From Mesostigma viride (Eukaryota > Streptophyta > Mesostigmatophyceae > Mesostigmatales > Mesostigmataceae): 64,000 nt of DNA. Below the pieces are notes generated by a model, which was not told where the DNA came from, did not search any database, and saw nothing but the letters and a program-made list of their open reading frames with translations. Position numbers and translations under genes: made by a program. The stretch spans positions 20,037 through 84,036 of the forward strand of contig RPFO01000435.1 of the NCBI GenBank assembly GCA_009746045.1, given 5' to 3'. The first letter of the stretch is position 1. Each line of letters opens with the position of its first letter. Positions 48,652-60,380 of this stretch are shown here, piece after piece.

Positions 48652-51326
48652 ATGGCTTCCAACAACGGCAACAACGGCAACAACAACAAGGGGAAGGCGC
48701 CTGCCAGGCGCACCTCACCCCGCCTTTCGCCGGAGGGCACGCCCTCCACCACCGATGCGAGGGTGACGCCCAACGTCCCTTCCGCACGGTGGTCGCTGAC
48801 CAACCCAGGCGTCGGGGCCCGCAGGTGGGGCCCGGCGCCCGGGGATGGCGAGCGGGCGGCCGTTTGCCACTGGCGGTTTGTCCGCCATGGCACCTGGGGG
48901 GCAGGTCCCCCGGGCACGACGTTCACCCGTCGCAGGTGACGGGGGTCGTGAGCGGAGTGATTCCTCCGAGGAGGATGGCGAGGTGCCGCCTGCGAGGCCT
49001 CGGCCTTCGCTTGAGCTTTCGTCGCAGACACCTGCGACGTCTGGCAACCTTTCCGTGGGCCGACAGATGGCCACCATGGACATTGACCGGTATGGGGAAC
49101 ATGTTCCGCCCCCGGTCATGTTCGGGCGCCCACCCCATTTTCTCCCCCTTGGGGAGGACGACATCCCGGCGTTCATTGCGGTGAACGGCCGGATCTTGCT
49201 CGATCGTTTTCAGTTGCTTCCAGATGAGGCGATACACGCGATAGAGGTTCATCGGGTGCACTCGCTGATCGAGGGGCGTCTTAGGATGCAGCTCCCACTG
49301 GTTCAGGTGGCGGTTTGGCTGTACTGTTTCGCCAATCGGCCGAGGCACAACCCCGGCACTGTTGATCAGTGGGCGTCCAGGCAGCGCCAGAGAGAGGCGC
49401 TGCGCGTGGTCTCCAGACCAGAGATCGCGCTGACTCCGTTGCCAGCGTGGCCCCAAGTCACGCCAGTTGGCTGGGGCCCGGATAGGCGTGAGGCGGCTGC
49501 GATGCCGCCTGCGACGGGGCGCGGGGCGGCAGACGCCCCCAACACGCCCATGGGTGGTGAAGCCACCCAGGACCCTCTGGCAGGTCAGAGGGTCCAACCT
49601 CAGCCGCAGGCTCCCCCGCCCAGCGTGGGGGGCCAGGTGGCTGAGGAGGCCACCGGGGTCGCAGGGACCCCGGCGGCGACACAAGCGCCCGGGGTCGCAG
49701 GGACCCCGGCAGCGACGCCGGCGCCTCCGGCGCTGGCGGGGGATGCAGCCCCCATGGAGGGTGTCACGGGCACCTCCAGCGGCTCTGGGGGGCAGGCCCC
49801 CTCTAGTCGCAACAAGGACAAGTCCCTGGCAGGGCCGGAGGGGCCCCAGGGTCCCACCGCAGCTGGGCAGCAACCAGCACTGCTGGAGGGCGACCTGCAA
49901 GGTCGCGACTTCATCACCCTGGGTGATGAGGCCGTGTGGCGTGCCATACAGACAGCCACAGCCTCCTTCCGTGGGCTGGCCGACAGGAGCCAGCAGATGC
50001 ACGTCGCGGAGGCGGGCAGCCTGGTGTGTGCAATCATCACGCACATCCTGGGCCTGCCCAACCTCCAAGAGGGCACACGTAGGGTGTGCGACGACCTGCT
50101 GCCTGCCCTGCAGGCTCTCCTCTCAGGGAGGAGGGTGCAGGGCAGCAGGGTGCGTCTGGTGCGTTTGCTGGAGCTCCTACACAACGCCATCCTGAGAGGG
50201 GCGGGTAGGTGGCTAACTCTGCCTACCTGGTTGCATCACAATCTTACTAACCCTACTGACGATGAAGTGTCCCTCTCTCCCACCTTCCATGATTGGGAGG
50301 AGGCCCGCAGCAGGAGGCGGGAAGTGACACACACTCACACCCCCAACCAGCCCACCCCTATGTTGTCTAACCCTCCTACACAGCCCATGTTTGCCCATCC
50401 TGCTCAGCTCACTCAAGTAGCACTTCCCTCTCAGCAGGTCTCTCCTGTGAATGCTGCAGCAGCAACACCATCTTCTCCCTCTCCCCCTGCATCCCCCTCT
50501 AGGTTGCCCACTTACAATGAAAACCGTCCTGTGGATAGGATTAATGTCAGGGGGCTGCCTGAGGGGTATACTAGGGAGCAGGGGAATCATGCACTTCTCT
50601 CTCTGCAGCTGGCTAGGGAGGAACTGAATGTCAAGAATTGGTTTGGATCTCTCATGCAGGGGGATTTCTACCATCAGTCCTCTTCTCAGATTCAGAATCT
50701 CATTCTTGTCTTCCAGCGTAGGTATCCCAAGTGGCAGGACACGCAGGCTAGGGCAGTTTGGGAGGCTTTCATGAAGGAGCTAACTGACCTCCTCTCCACC
50801 CCCTCATCTGTGGACATATATGGGGCATTCAGGTGGGTAGAGGAATACAGGGTCACATCAGTGGACTATGTGGCTGAGACAAAGAAATATGAGCTAGCCA
50901 TCAAAGCACGTCCTGATGTCCAGCAGCTAGATCACAAGTTCTTGCTGCGTTCTTCCTTGAGAAACTCAAACTTGACAAAAACACCTACGCTATGCTTGCC
51001 ACAGGATGGCAAAGTACTGGGAGGACATGAAGGAGGCATTGGATTATATCAAGCTGGCCTTGGCTCCCCTTAGCCAGGGGGCCATGGGCACCTCTGTAAA
51101 GAGGGTCAGGGGGGAAGAGAGGGAGGAGGAGGATAGGGAGAGGGAAGACAGGAGCAAGAGACCTGTCACTATGGCAGAAGTCAAGTCCCTGCTGGGACAA
51201 ATGTTTAAGGGCAAGGGCAAGGGCAAGGGCAAGGGCAAGGGCAAGGGCAGGGGCTGGGGCAAGGGCAAGGGTAAGGGGCAGTCTCCCTCCAAGGGGGGCA
51301 GCTCCAGCAACAACAACAACAACAGT

Positions 51327-51385
<59 letters not shown>

Positions 51386-51590
51386 GAAGCAGGACAAGGA
51401 GGACAAGTCTTCTCAGCGGTGCACCCGCTGTGGCATGAAGTACCACCTGCGGCCCACCTGCCGCAAGAACGTGGACGAGCTGGGGCATTTGGACGTCCTG
51501 TGCCACAAGTGCCACGGGCCGCCCCACGGTGACCCCAAGGACTGCAAGCGGCCTCCTTACGGCAAGAAGTGTGAGTCTCCCTCTCATGCT
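48652..51590 (+). pseudogene. Gag region of element C, frameshifted
   Basis: The ATG at 48652 opens a frame (MASNNGNNGNNNKGK) that stops at 48939; the main gag frame runs about 48845-51000 in another phase. Further shifts lie near 50950 and 51000. The central part is Pro/Ala/Gly-rich; the conserved-looking part is around FYHQSSSQIQNLILVFQRRY. The end holds a KGKGKG run from a GGGCAA repeat (51208-51270), a long Asn run from an (AAC)n microsatellite (about 51311-51384), and a Cys/His cluster (CTRCGMKYHLRPTC ... CHKCHG) in place of a standard zinc knuckle. Gag forms the capsid and binds the RNA. Confidence 0.7.
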
Positions 51591-51739
51591 GGCTTGAGTG
51601 TGCCTGCTTCACCTTCTTCTTCTGCATGCCCCACTGTCAGAGCAGTGAGCAGTTCTGGAAAGGTGCTACAGCTGGTTTCAGAAGATTATGTCTCTAAACC
51701 AACCTTCACATCTATGGTTCCCAAGGTGTGCAGAGTGTC

Positions 51740-52690
51740 CCCAGCAGAGGATGCTCAGATCAGTTTTCAGGAGCTTGCTTTGCAGTTGCATTTCCTTTAT
51801 GGGCATGAAGTGAGTGCAGAGGTGGTGGCAGCAGCAATAGGGGGGGCAGCACTCAGACGTGCATGCCAGGTGGTCAGATCCCACTGCCAGCATTGTCAGT
51901 TCAATGCACCCAAACCCCCTAAGTGGCATGTAGCTACCCCACCTAAGAGCAAGGGCAGGGTGGTAGGAGATGTCTTTCATATCAAAGGACAATCTTACTT
52001 GGCACTTAAAGATGCATGGTCAAGGTACACAACCATTGAACCATTACCTGGAATGGACAAGACACAGTTGCTCAGGGCTCTCTTGATTGCTCAGGCCAGG
52101 TACTACCCTGTGGAGGCATTGTTACTGGATCAGCAGTTCACATGTCTTGCCAATGAACCAGGGTGTGAGGCTATTGATCTGGCTGGGCTAGAAGATCATG
52201 AGAGGCAAGGCATTATTGAAAGGGCCATCAGGTCCATTAAAACCCTTGTAGCCAAAGAAGATGGCAATCTGCTGGCTGACAGTGGGTCCTATGCTGACAG
52301 AGCTCTGTGGTCCACCAGGTTGTGCCAAGTCCTCAACAGGAGGCCACTCATGAAAACCCCACAAGGGGTGGTCATTACACCAGATGGATTGCATGCAGGC
52401 ATTTATCCACCTGAGGTACTAGCCCTCTACAACGCACAGCGAGCACAGACAGCTAGCAGGTTAGCTGTCAAGGATGCAAAGCATCCACGTCCCACCTTCA
52501 GAGAAGGGGATCAGGTCCTATTCTACAAGGAGTCGGGACTAGGCAAGGTGGGTACCTGGCATGGGCCAGCCACCATCCTAAAGTTTAACACCACTGGCAG
52601 GACAGTGTTAGTTAAACACAATGACACGGGAAAAATTCACAGGTGTTCACCTCACAGGATGAAATTGTATTTTCCAACTGTGTCAGACGT
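51740..52690 (+). CDS. Integrase domain of element C
   Basis: Open in the frame that starts at 51006. An HHCC zinc-binding end is present: His codons at 51789 and 51804 (H-x4-H), Cys codons at 51885 and 51894 (C-x2-C). Catalytic residues: Asp at 51969 (VVGDVFHIKG), Asp at 52128 (ALLLDQQFT) and Glu at 52218 (RQGIIERAIRS). Spacing is D-x52-D-x29-E; the last gap is shorter than the common 35. A C-terminal segment with FREGDQVLFYKE and GTWHGPATILKF follows, like the DNA-binding end of integrases. It joins the cDNA to the host genome. Confidence 0.85.
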
Positions 52691-53039
52691 GGCAGAGGAG
52701 GAAGAGCTGTTGGCCGACAGCCCTGTACAGTTGCCTGGCATCCCAGCGTTGCCCAGTGAGTGGTTGTTTGGAACACCCACTGGTGAGTGTGAGAGCCACA
52801 CCCACTGTGACACCCAGGTCACCCTTGATGATTGCAGGCAGTCACTGCAGGATTGGCCCCCTGCAGCAGAGGGTCACATTGGCAAAACAGGTGATCAGCA
52901 ACCTATCACCTCTACAAGTGTGAACATAGCTCAGCCACTAGCTGCACCTTCCAAACGCAGCCTAGCAGACGCTGTTCGCATTTTACAAGCAGCTCATAGA
53001 GCCAAAGCTCAAACTGCTGCAGGATCAGCTAAGGTGGGG

Positions 53040-53330
53040 AAGGTTGGGCAGAATGACAATAGCCCATTTATGGTTGCAGTGGACACACAAGCCCAGGTCA
53101 GCATTATCAGTGCCCTGGCTGTGCCCCATTTGCCTTTGGAACCTTCACCCTGGCACCATGTGGCTGATTTCTCAGGGCAGTCATCCCTCAAGGTATTAGG
53201 TCAGGTCATGTTGACTATACTGGTATCCCCACTCCTTTTCAGGTCTTGGAAGGTTATAAAGGGAATGCTTTATTGGGGGATCCTTTTCTCTGTTACCCTG
53301 GTGTCCTCATATCCAGTGATAGACTATCCA
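53040..53330 (+). pseudogene. Retropepsin-like protease of element C, frameshifted
   Basis: Asp codon at 53082 within FMVAVDTQAQVSIIS fits the active-site loop of retropepsins (D-T/S-G-A..S-I-I), but with Gln in place of Gly. About 60 codons later, in another frame, GYKGNALLGDPFL matches the second signature (LLG followed by an aromatic). The shift lies near 53200-53215. It would cut the polyprotein. It lies after the integrase and before RT; no other protease motif occurs between gag and integrase. Because it is short and lacks the Gly, it is less sure than the other domains. Confidence 0.6.
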
Positions 53331-54381
53331 TCCAGGACATGGGTGGTGTTGATCTGAATCATTTCAAAATTTCTCTTGAAAAACTTCTTAACACCAACAT
53401 TGCTTCTGTAAAATTTGCTACACCCAAGTATGCCCCAGGGCAAGAACCCTGTGTGGCAGACTGGTTCACAACCAAAAACTTCATCCCAACTCATTTGGAT
53501 TGGGCAAGCATGATGTGGCTAAAATGTCTCCTCTTTCTTATGAACAGATAGAGCAAGACTGTCGCACACACATAGGATTCCTAAAATGGGTGGAGGCCTT
53601 TAACAAGGCCAGGGAAGAATGGGTAGTGCCAGATCCTCTTAGTCCTTCTCATACTCCCCCTGTCACACCTATTGACAAAAAGCCTGCAGGGTGCAAGCAC
53701 TTGCGCCTGAAGTTTGTGTGTAAACATAAGCCAGCAGCAGATGGGTCAGTCATCTTTCATGCTAGACCTTGTGTGACAGAGTTCAAGGGCACCACTGATC
53801 TGACAGAGGCAGAGTTGTACACGCCAGGCATTCAGCAAACATCCCTAAAAATCTTGCTGTCTGTCTTTGTGGGTCATCTCAATGATGGGGATGACTATAT
53901 CTGTAAGGCTACAGACATTAAAAGGGCTTTCCTGAAAGGCTCACCTGAGATAGCACAACAAGTGTGGCATGGTCAGGTGTACGTAGTCTCCACTCCCAGA
54001 GTTTGGGCAAAACACATCCCTCAGCAGTACCTGAAAGCTAACATAGGTGTTGAAGGGCTGCAATCAGCTCCTCGCATTTTCAGGATGTCAGCTCAGGCTG
54101 TGTTTGAAAAGTTAGGGGCTAGATATGATGACATAGACCCTTGCTTCTTTGTGGTCCCACACCCTCATGGCATTCTCACCTTTGTGTGGCATGGGGATGA
54201 TCAGCTGATTGCTGGGCCAAGGCGTGCTGTGGATGATTTTATTCAACAAGTGTCACAGCATTTTGAGATTGGCAAGCAAGTAGAGCTGGGCACCACTGCC
54301 ATAAAATTTTGTGGCACAATGTTACAACTCCAGCAGCATCAAAACCAGTGGGTGTGTGCACTCTACTCTCCCAATGACTAC
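53331..54381 (+). pseudogene. Reverse transcriptase of element C, 5' part
   Basis: The frame changes near 53500 and then stays open to the inserted segment. Copia-type motifs: FHARPCVTEFKG; LYTPGIQQTSLKILLS; CKATDIKRAFLKG (first catalytic Asp); GLQSAPRIFRM; and FVWHGDDQLIAG, where HGDD stands for the usual YVDD and supplies the catalytic Asp pair. The domain copies the element RNA into DNA. The 3' part of the RT connection domain resumes after the insertion at 56152. Confidence 0.85.
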
Positions 54382-56151
54382 TGTTAAGCCTCCCACGGTC
54401 CTTAATTTAGGACAAAGTCCTAAATTAAGGACCAATTTACTATAACCGAGGTACCGGGGGGGGGGGTCACTATATGGACCGTACCCCATGTGGACCGTAC
54501 CCGGCATGATGTACCCGACCCGTGGTACCGGCACATGGTACCCGGATTCCGTACCCGGGTACCGGGTATAATGGCGGGAAAGTAGGTACCTCGACCAAAA
54601 ATATAACCGATTTTGGAGCGAAAAAGTGGGTGCGGGAATGATCTGAGGTGGATATGGCGACCTGACAATCGTGGCCGGCGTTTTCACGTGCGTTTATCAT
54701 TTCGGGCGCCCAGTAGCAAAAACGAAAGGTCGTTAGTTATGCTTAAAGGCTGTGAAATTTTCTGCGCAAGTTTTTATGTGTAGCGCTGTAGCACAGCGGC
54801 ACAACACAAATGGGTCGCAGATCGCCTGCTCGCGGAGGGTCGATTTTGGCACAAACATGTTAGTGTATTAGCAATGGTGGTGCGAATCAAGCCAGGAAAT
54901 TTTTGTGGACGATTTTGATTATAGTCTGGAGTTTATAAACGGAGTATTTGACATGGAAGCGCCTGGGCCGTGATATTCTTGCCCGATTTCCATTGTTGAC
55001 CATGTTTTAGGGACGTTCAGGCTGGGCAGCGAGCGCACCTTATAGGTCTTCACTTTCGGTATTTCTTGGACCTAGAACGCAGCACAAGCGTGGTTTATAT
55101 CATTTTCGAACCGGTTGGCCAGCTTTGGTGCGCTCAGCTCTCGGAAAGCTGACCTCGCTGCGGATTTCAGCGACTTTTTTGCAACCATCTGGAATGAGGC
55201 GACGTAAGTAGCAGGTACGTGCCGGGGTGCCCTAGATCATGAGTGTAACTGGCAACGCTGTCGTGGTGTTTTGAGTCAGTAAGCTATGCCTAAAAAGAGG
55301 GGACGCTCTCTGTGCACATAACTGTCACACATAGTTGGTTTACGTCATACAATTTTTTACGTCTCTATCTTCGTCGTCCGCTGCAGCTAAAACACACATG
55401 CGTAAGAGCAGTTTTACTCATGTGTTAGTTATAAACCATGGTCCTATGGCCTGCAGTCGTTCAGGGTGCTCTCAGACAGTATATACAATATGGTTTACGT
55501 GTTACATGCACCCTGAATTCGCTCACAAAGCGTTGCATGTTAGCACAACGTTGTTCTGTAACTTGATTTGGCTGCATTCATGTGTTAGTTGCAATGCAAA
55601 TGCAATGTTTTTTCATCGCTGGGTGGTGGCCAGCATGTCCGTGATGTCAAAGAAGGTTTGGCATATGCTTAGAGAAAGTTTACCGCAAGGGGTGGGCCAT
55701 GTTCAAGCCGGGCAACCTCAGCAACCATGCAACCGTATATTGCATTACCTGCACCATCTGTGACACCGTTAAGCACGCGTATATATAGAGGCAGCCACAG
55801 CAGGGTATGGCCTTGTTATACGCTGCCCCGCCATCCCAAGGCCTCGTAGGGTCCCCTAGCGCTTGTAAGATGCTCAAGGGACCGTGTGGATAGCATGGTC
55901 ATGCGTTGACACTAATTGGTCCTATTGGTCCTAAATTCTCATTTTGACCAAATTCGCGGTTTGAGGCCTGCCATGGGCCAGGGTCCATTCAGGCACTAAA
56001 TGTAATTATTTGAACCCAGGTTTTTGTCCAAAATTCAAAAAGTGTGTTATCTGTCAGTGGTAAAAATGCCAGGGTCAAAATTTGATGTTTGCACATATAT
56101 TTTTTAATTCAAACTGGTCCTAAAATAAGGACTTTTCTTGGGAACATGGAC
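54382..56151. mobile_element. 1.77-kb insertion between RT and RNase H of element C
   Basis: A candidate 5-bp duplication ACTAC flanks it (54377-54381 and 56152-56156), and skipping it keeps the retrotransposon frame open, so it is a later insertion. Near the left end is a perfect 17-bp hairpin (54397-54413 with 54417-54433, 3-nt loop). Near the right end GGTCCTAAAATAAGGAC (56116-56132) is an inverted match with one mismatch. No transposase frame is seen; it looks like a non-autonomous DNA transposon. Exact ends are uncertain. 54440-54600 is dense in GGTAC/GTACC motifs. Confidence 0.7.
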
Positions 56152-56156
56152 ACTAC

Positions 56157-56903
56157 ATGCACAGCTGCTTGGAGGTTTTGCAAACAAAAATTAAACCTGG
56201 AGCCTGTCCTACCATTAGAGGCAAGCTGGGGTGGTTGTGCTCAACGTGTGCACCTCACCTGGCTGTGGTTAGCAGAGTTGATGATGATGTCTTGATGCAA
56301 GTAGGTCACAAAGCCATCACCAAAACTCTCCAGGAGGGCCCTCCCCTTATCTTGCACTCCTTGGATCTCCACAAAACCATTCACATCCAAGCTATGATGG
56401 ATAGTTCCATGGAGTCCAGGCAGATTACCAAGTTGCAGGCAAGGGAGTCAGGCTTGTATTTTGTGCAGAATGATGATGCACCCTTGTCTCTCATTTCATG
56501 GTACAGCCGGTTGCATAGACGCAAGGCTGTCAGCAGCAATGCTGCTGAGTGCAGGGCAGTGGTGTCAGCAGTGCTTCATGCCAGGTACTTGAATCATGTG
56601 CTGGTTTGGTTGCAGATGCAAGCAGGCAGCAATGCTGGGGTGGTGGCACACTTGCTCACTGACAGTCAGTCAGTCCTCAGTTTCCTTGCTAACCCCTATG
56701 CTGTCCACACTGATCTTGACTGGGTGGTCCTGAAACAGGAGTCCACCTACTGGGAGTCTACCCGTCACGTGGAGGACAAACACAACGCTGCTGATGCACT
56801 CACTAAAGTGCCTCAGCAGGCAGCTGAACAATATCAGCTGTTGTACCACTTGATGAACCCCTATGGCAAGCAGGCAACCCTGCCCCATAGGGGGGACGCC
56901 TAG
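56157..56903 (+). CDS. RT end and RNase H domain of element C
   Basis: A frame of 248 codons from MHSCLEVLQTK. LGWLCSTCAPHLAVVSRV matches the conserved copia segment after RT (normally G-L-Y-T-R-P-D). RNase H acidic residues follow: Asp in IQAMMDSSM, Glu in NAAECRAVV, Asp in HLLTDSQSV and Asp in NAADALTKV. It removes the RNA strand during reverse transcription. The stop at 56901-56903 ends the polyprotein. Confidence 0.8.
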   Translation: MHSCLEVLQTKIKPGACPTIRGKLGWLCSTCAPHLAVVSRVDDDVLMQVGHKAITKTLQEGPPLILHSLDLHKTIHIQAMMDSSMESRQITKLQARESGLYFVQNDDAPLSLISWYSRLHRRKAVSSNAAECRAVVSAVLHARYLNHVLVWLQMQAGSNAGVVAHLLTDSQSVLSFLANPYAVHTDLDWVVLKQESTYWESTRHVEDKHNAADALTKVPQQAAEQYQLLYHLMNPYGKQATLPHRGDA

Positions 56904-57961
56904 CAGGGTCCTGTTCACCAGGGCCGCCTAGGTCACCCAGTACCCCTTGGGCAGGTCCAAGGGGTAGGTTGTGGCTTCCAGCCATGGGGGTTGGTTGGAG
57001 TCTGTTTTTCATACATCTGCGTGCCCTATGCCCAATAAAATCTGTTTTGATTTTCTCAACACCATGGAATTTCGTTATGCACACCTTCATAGGTGGGCAT
57101 GGGATGTATCTCACACCTTTATTCCCTAGGGCGTATGCCTTGGTGGAATGGCCTTGAGCTCAGTGGCTCAGGTGCCCCCATTCAAGTGGAGGGTCAAAGC
57201 TCCCTTGACAGGTGGTTACCCAGGACCCCAGTTCACTGTGGATATCCTGGGCCACCTGGCCTTACTGTTCAGTGGCAGTATAGGCATGGGTGCTGTCATG
57301 TTGTCTAGTACAACGTGCTCAGCACAGGTGCAGGATGAAATATTCCTGTCACCTGTCACCAGGACTTCAGTCCCCCATGTGCAGGGCAGGGGTGGCTGGT
57401 CTCCCACGTTGTGCAGGTGCAATGTGGCCAGGTCCAGGATGTCATAGTCCTGTCACCTGTCACTCGGACTTCAGCCCCCTCTGTGCAGGGCAGGGGTGGC
57501 TGGTCCTCACATGTTGTGCAGGTACAACATGGACAGTGCAGGGTGCAATAAACCTGTCACTCCTCAGGTTGCAGGTAACCTGAGCTCAGTTGACCCAGCC
57601 TGGCTGGGTATTCTTTCTCTGAGTGGGCGATGATGATGGAACAACATGGAACCTCTTAAACGGTTACCTTGGCATTTTTACATTGGCTTTCTTGGCTGGT
57701 GGTGCACTCCCTGGATAGGCAGACAGGCATAGCTATCTCCCTTGTGAGCTCGCGAGGAGGAGGAACTCCCCGGGCATGTTGAGCTAAACGTGATGCCATC
57801 ACAAGTATTGCACGAGTTCTGGGGCCCATCTTTTTCAGTCCAGATGTTGCAGTATGGGTGTCAGTTGCTCAGCACCTCAGTCAGCTTGGAGTCAGTCTCC
57901 TAGCTGGGCAGGGTCAGGCTTGAAGTCGCTAGCCTTCAACCTGAAAGGAAAACATAATGGG
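56904..57961 (+). other. Element C 3' untranslated region
   Basis: No supported frame. Contains two copies of a 104-bp repeat with CCTGTCACCTGTCAC at 57345 and 57449. A weak polypurine candidate (CTGAAAGGAAAACATAATGGG) directly precedes the 3' LTR. Confidence 0.6.
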
Positions 57962-58416
57962 AGTTAGATGAGATGCTTAGGCTGACACACGGATTTCCGG
58001 CCTGCGCGCCGCGTATTGCCTACCGCGGCTGAGCGGGACACCTCAGTACAGTACGGCAGGGTGTACGGTACTGAGGTGTCATGTGGACCGATGTGCGGTT
58101 AGTGCCAGACTGTTCCTAGGTGCTAGCTCGACCCGCCAGGTCCGGTGTAGCCGGGCCTGACGGGCCGAGTCTTAGCTGGTTGCTAGTGACGTGGTCGCAT
58201 GGCATTGCGGTGTACACTTGTCCACTGGTCGTGTGCTGCAGGTAGCACCGCCATAGGCATATAGGCGTAGCACTGGGGAGTGCCACAGCACCCGAGTCTG
58301 CCCAGTTCCATTCTGAGCCCTCAGCTTTCATCGCTCTCTCATTGTATTATTGTAATACAATCATCATTCGCTCTCAGCTTTCGCAGTTGTTCGTCGTCCC
58401 TAGTCTCCATCCAACT
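57962..58416 (+). repeat. 3' LTR of element C
   Basis: Appears identical to the 5' LTR over 455 bp, then GGATT and satellite. Confidence 0.93.
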
Positions 58417-60380
58417 GGATTCACACACATGTACACACACAAAGCACGCAAGGGGCTGCTGCACACACACGTACATACACCGCGCACGCAAGGGGCGGCT
58501 GCACTCACATGTACACACACAAAGCACGCAAGGGCCGGCTGCACACACACGTACATACACTGCGCACGCACGGGGCGACTGCACACACATGTACATAAAC
58601 CATGCACGCAAGGGGCGGCTGCACACACATGTACATACACCGCGCACGCAAGGGGCGAGTGCAAACACATGTACATACACCGCGCACGCAAGGACAAGGA
58701 TGCACACACATGTACATACACCGCGCACGCAAGGGGCGGCTGCACACACACGTACATACACCGCGCACGCAAGGGGCGAGTGCGCACACACGTACATACA
58801 CCGCGCACGCAAGGGGCGGCTGCACACACACGTACATACACCGCGCACGCAAGGGGCGAGTGCGCACACACGTACATACACCGCGCACGCAAGGGGCGGC
58901 TGCACACACACGTACATACACCGCGCACGCACGGGGCCAGTGCAAGCACATGTACATACACCATGCACGCAAGGGGCGGCTGCACACACATGTACATACA
59001 CCGCGCACGCAAGGGGCGAGTGCAAACACATGTACATACACCGCGCACGCAAGGGGCAACTGCCCGCACATGTACATCCACCGCACACGCAAGGGGCGGC
59101 TGCACACACATGTACATACACCGCGCACGCAAGGGGCGGCTGCACACACACGTACATACACCGCGCACGCAAGGGGCGAGTGCGCACACACGTACATACA
59201 CCGCGCACGCAAGGGGGGCTGCACACACACGTACATACACCGCGCACGCAAGGGGCCAGTGCAAGCACATGTACATACACCATGCACGCAAGGGCCGGCA
59301 TGCACAGAAACGTACATACACCGCGCACGCAAGGGGCTGCTGCACACACACGTACACACACCATGCACGCACGGGGCGGCTGCACACACACGTACATCCA
59401 CTGCGCACGCACGGGGCCGGCGACTGCACACACATGTACATAAACCATGCACGCAAGGGGCGGCTGCACACACATGTACATCCACCGCGCACGCAAGGGG
59501 CGAGTGCAAACACATGTACATACACCGCGCACGCAAGGACAAGGATGCACACACATGTACATACACCGCGCACGCAAGGGGCGGCTGCACACGCACGTAC
59601 ATACACCGCGCACGCAAGGGGCGGCTGCACACACACGTACATACACCGCGCACGCACGGGGCCAGTGCAAGCACATGTACATACACCATGCACGCAAGGG
59701 GCGGCTGCACACACATGTACATACACCGCGCACGCAAGGGGCGAGTGCAAACACATGTACATACACCGCGCACGCAAGGGGCAACTGCCCGCACATGTAC
59801 ATCCACCGCGCACGCAAGGGGCGGCTGCACACACATGTACACACACCATGCACGCAAGGACAAGGATGCACACACATGTACACACACCATGCACGCAAGG
59901 GGCGGCTGCACACACACGTACACACACCGCGCACGCAAGGGGCGAGTGCAAACACATGTACATACACCATGCACGCAAGGACAAGGATGCACACACATGT
60001 ACACACACCATGCACGCAAGGGGCGGCTGCACACACACGTACATACACAATGCACGGTTGGGGCGACGGCACTCACATGTACATACACCATGCACGCAAG
60101 GACAAGGATGCACACACATGTACATACACCGCGCACGCAAGGGGCGGCTGCACACACACGTACATACACCGCGCACGCAAGGGGCGAGTGCAAACACATG
60201 TACATACACCGCGCACGCAAGGGGCGGCTGCACACACACGTACACACACCATGCACGCAAGGGCCGGCATGCACACACACGTACATACACCGCGCACGCA
60301 AGGGGCGGCTGCACAGAAACGTACACACACCGCGCACGCAAGGGCCGGCTGCACACACATGTACATACACCTTGCACGTA
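58417..60380. repeat. 40-bp satellite, segment 4 (about 49 units)
   Basis: Right-hand end of the array, with its own variant mix (GGGCCAGTGCAAGCACATGT, GGACAAGGATGCACACACAT, CGCGCACGCACG). It grades into CA-rich sequence near 60380. Confidence 0.95.

Larger units (their letters stand above)
48153..58416 (+). mobile_element. LTR retrotransposon C (copia-type, 10.3 kb, order GAG-INT-PR-RT-RH)
   Basis: LTRs of 455 bp at 48153-48607 and 57962-58416 appear identical by eye. Target duplication GGATT at 48148-48152 and 58417-58421. The intact target, GGACAAGGATTCACACAC, is present unbroken elsewhere in the satellite (near 23824), which confirms the insertion point. The element encodes gag with a Cys/His cluster, integrase, a retropepsin-like protease, reverse transcriptase and RNase H. 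An unrelated 1.77-kb segment interrupts the RT to RNase H junction. Several frameshifts break the reading frame. Confidence 0.93.

Noticed and set aside
54382..56151. Reading the 1.77-kb segment as an intron of element C
   Set aside because: No AG acceptor lies at the junction that keeps the frame, and hairpin ends with a short flanking duplication fit a transposon better.
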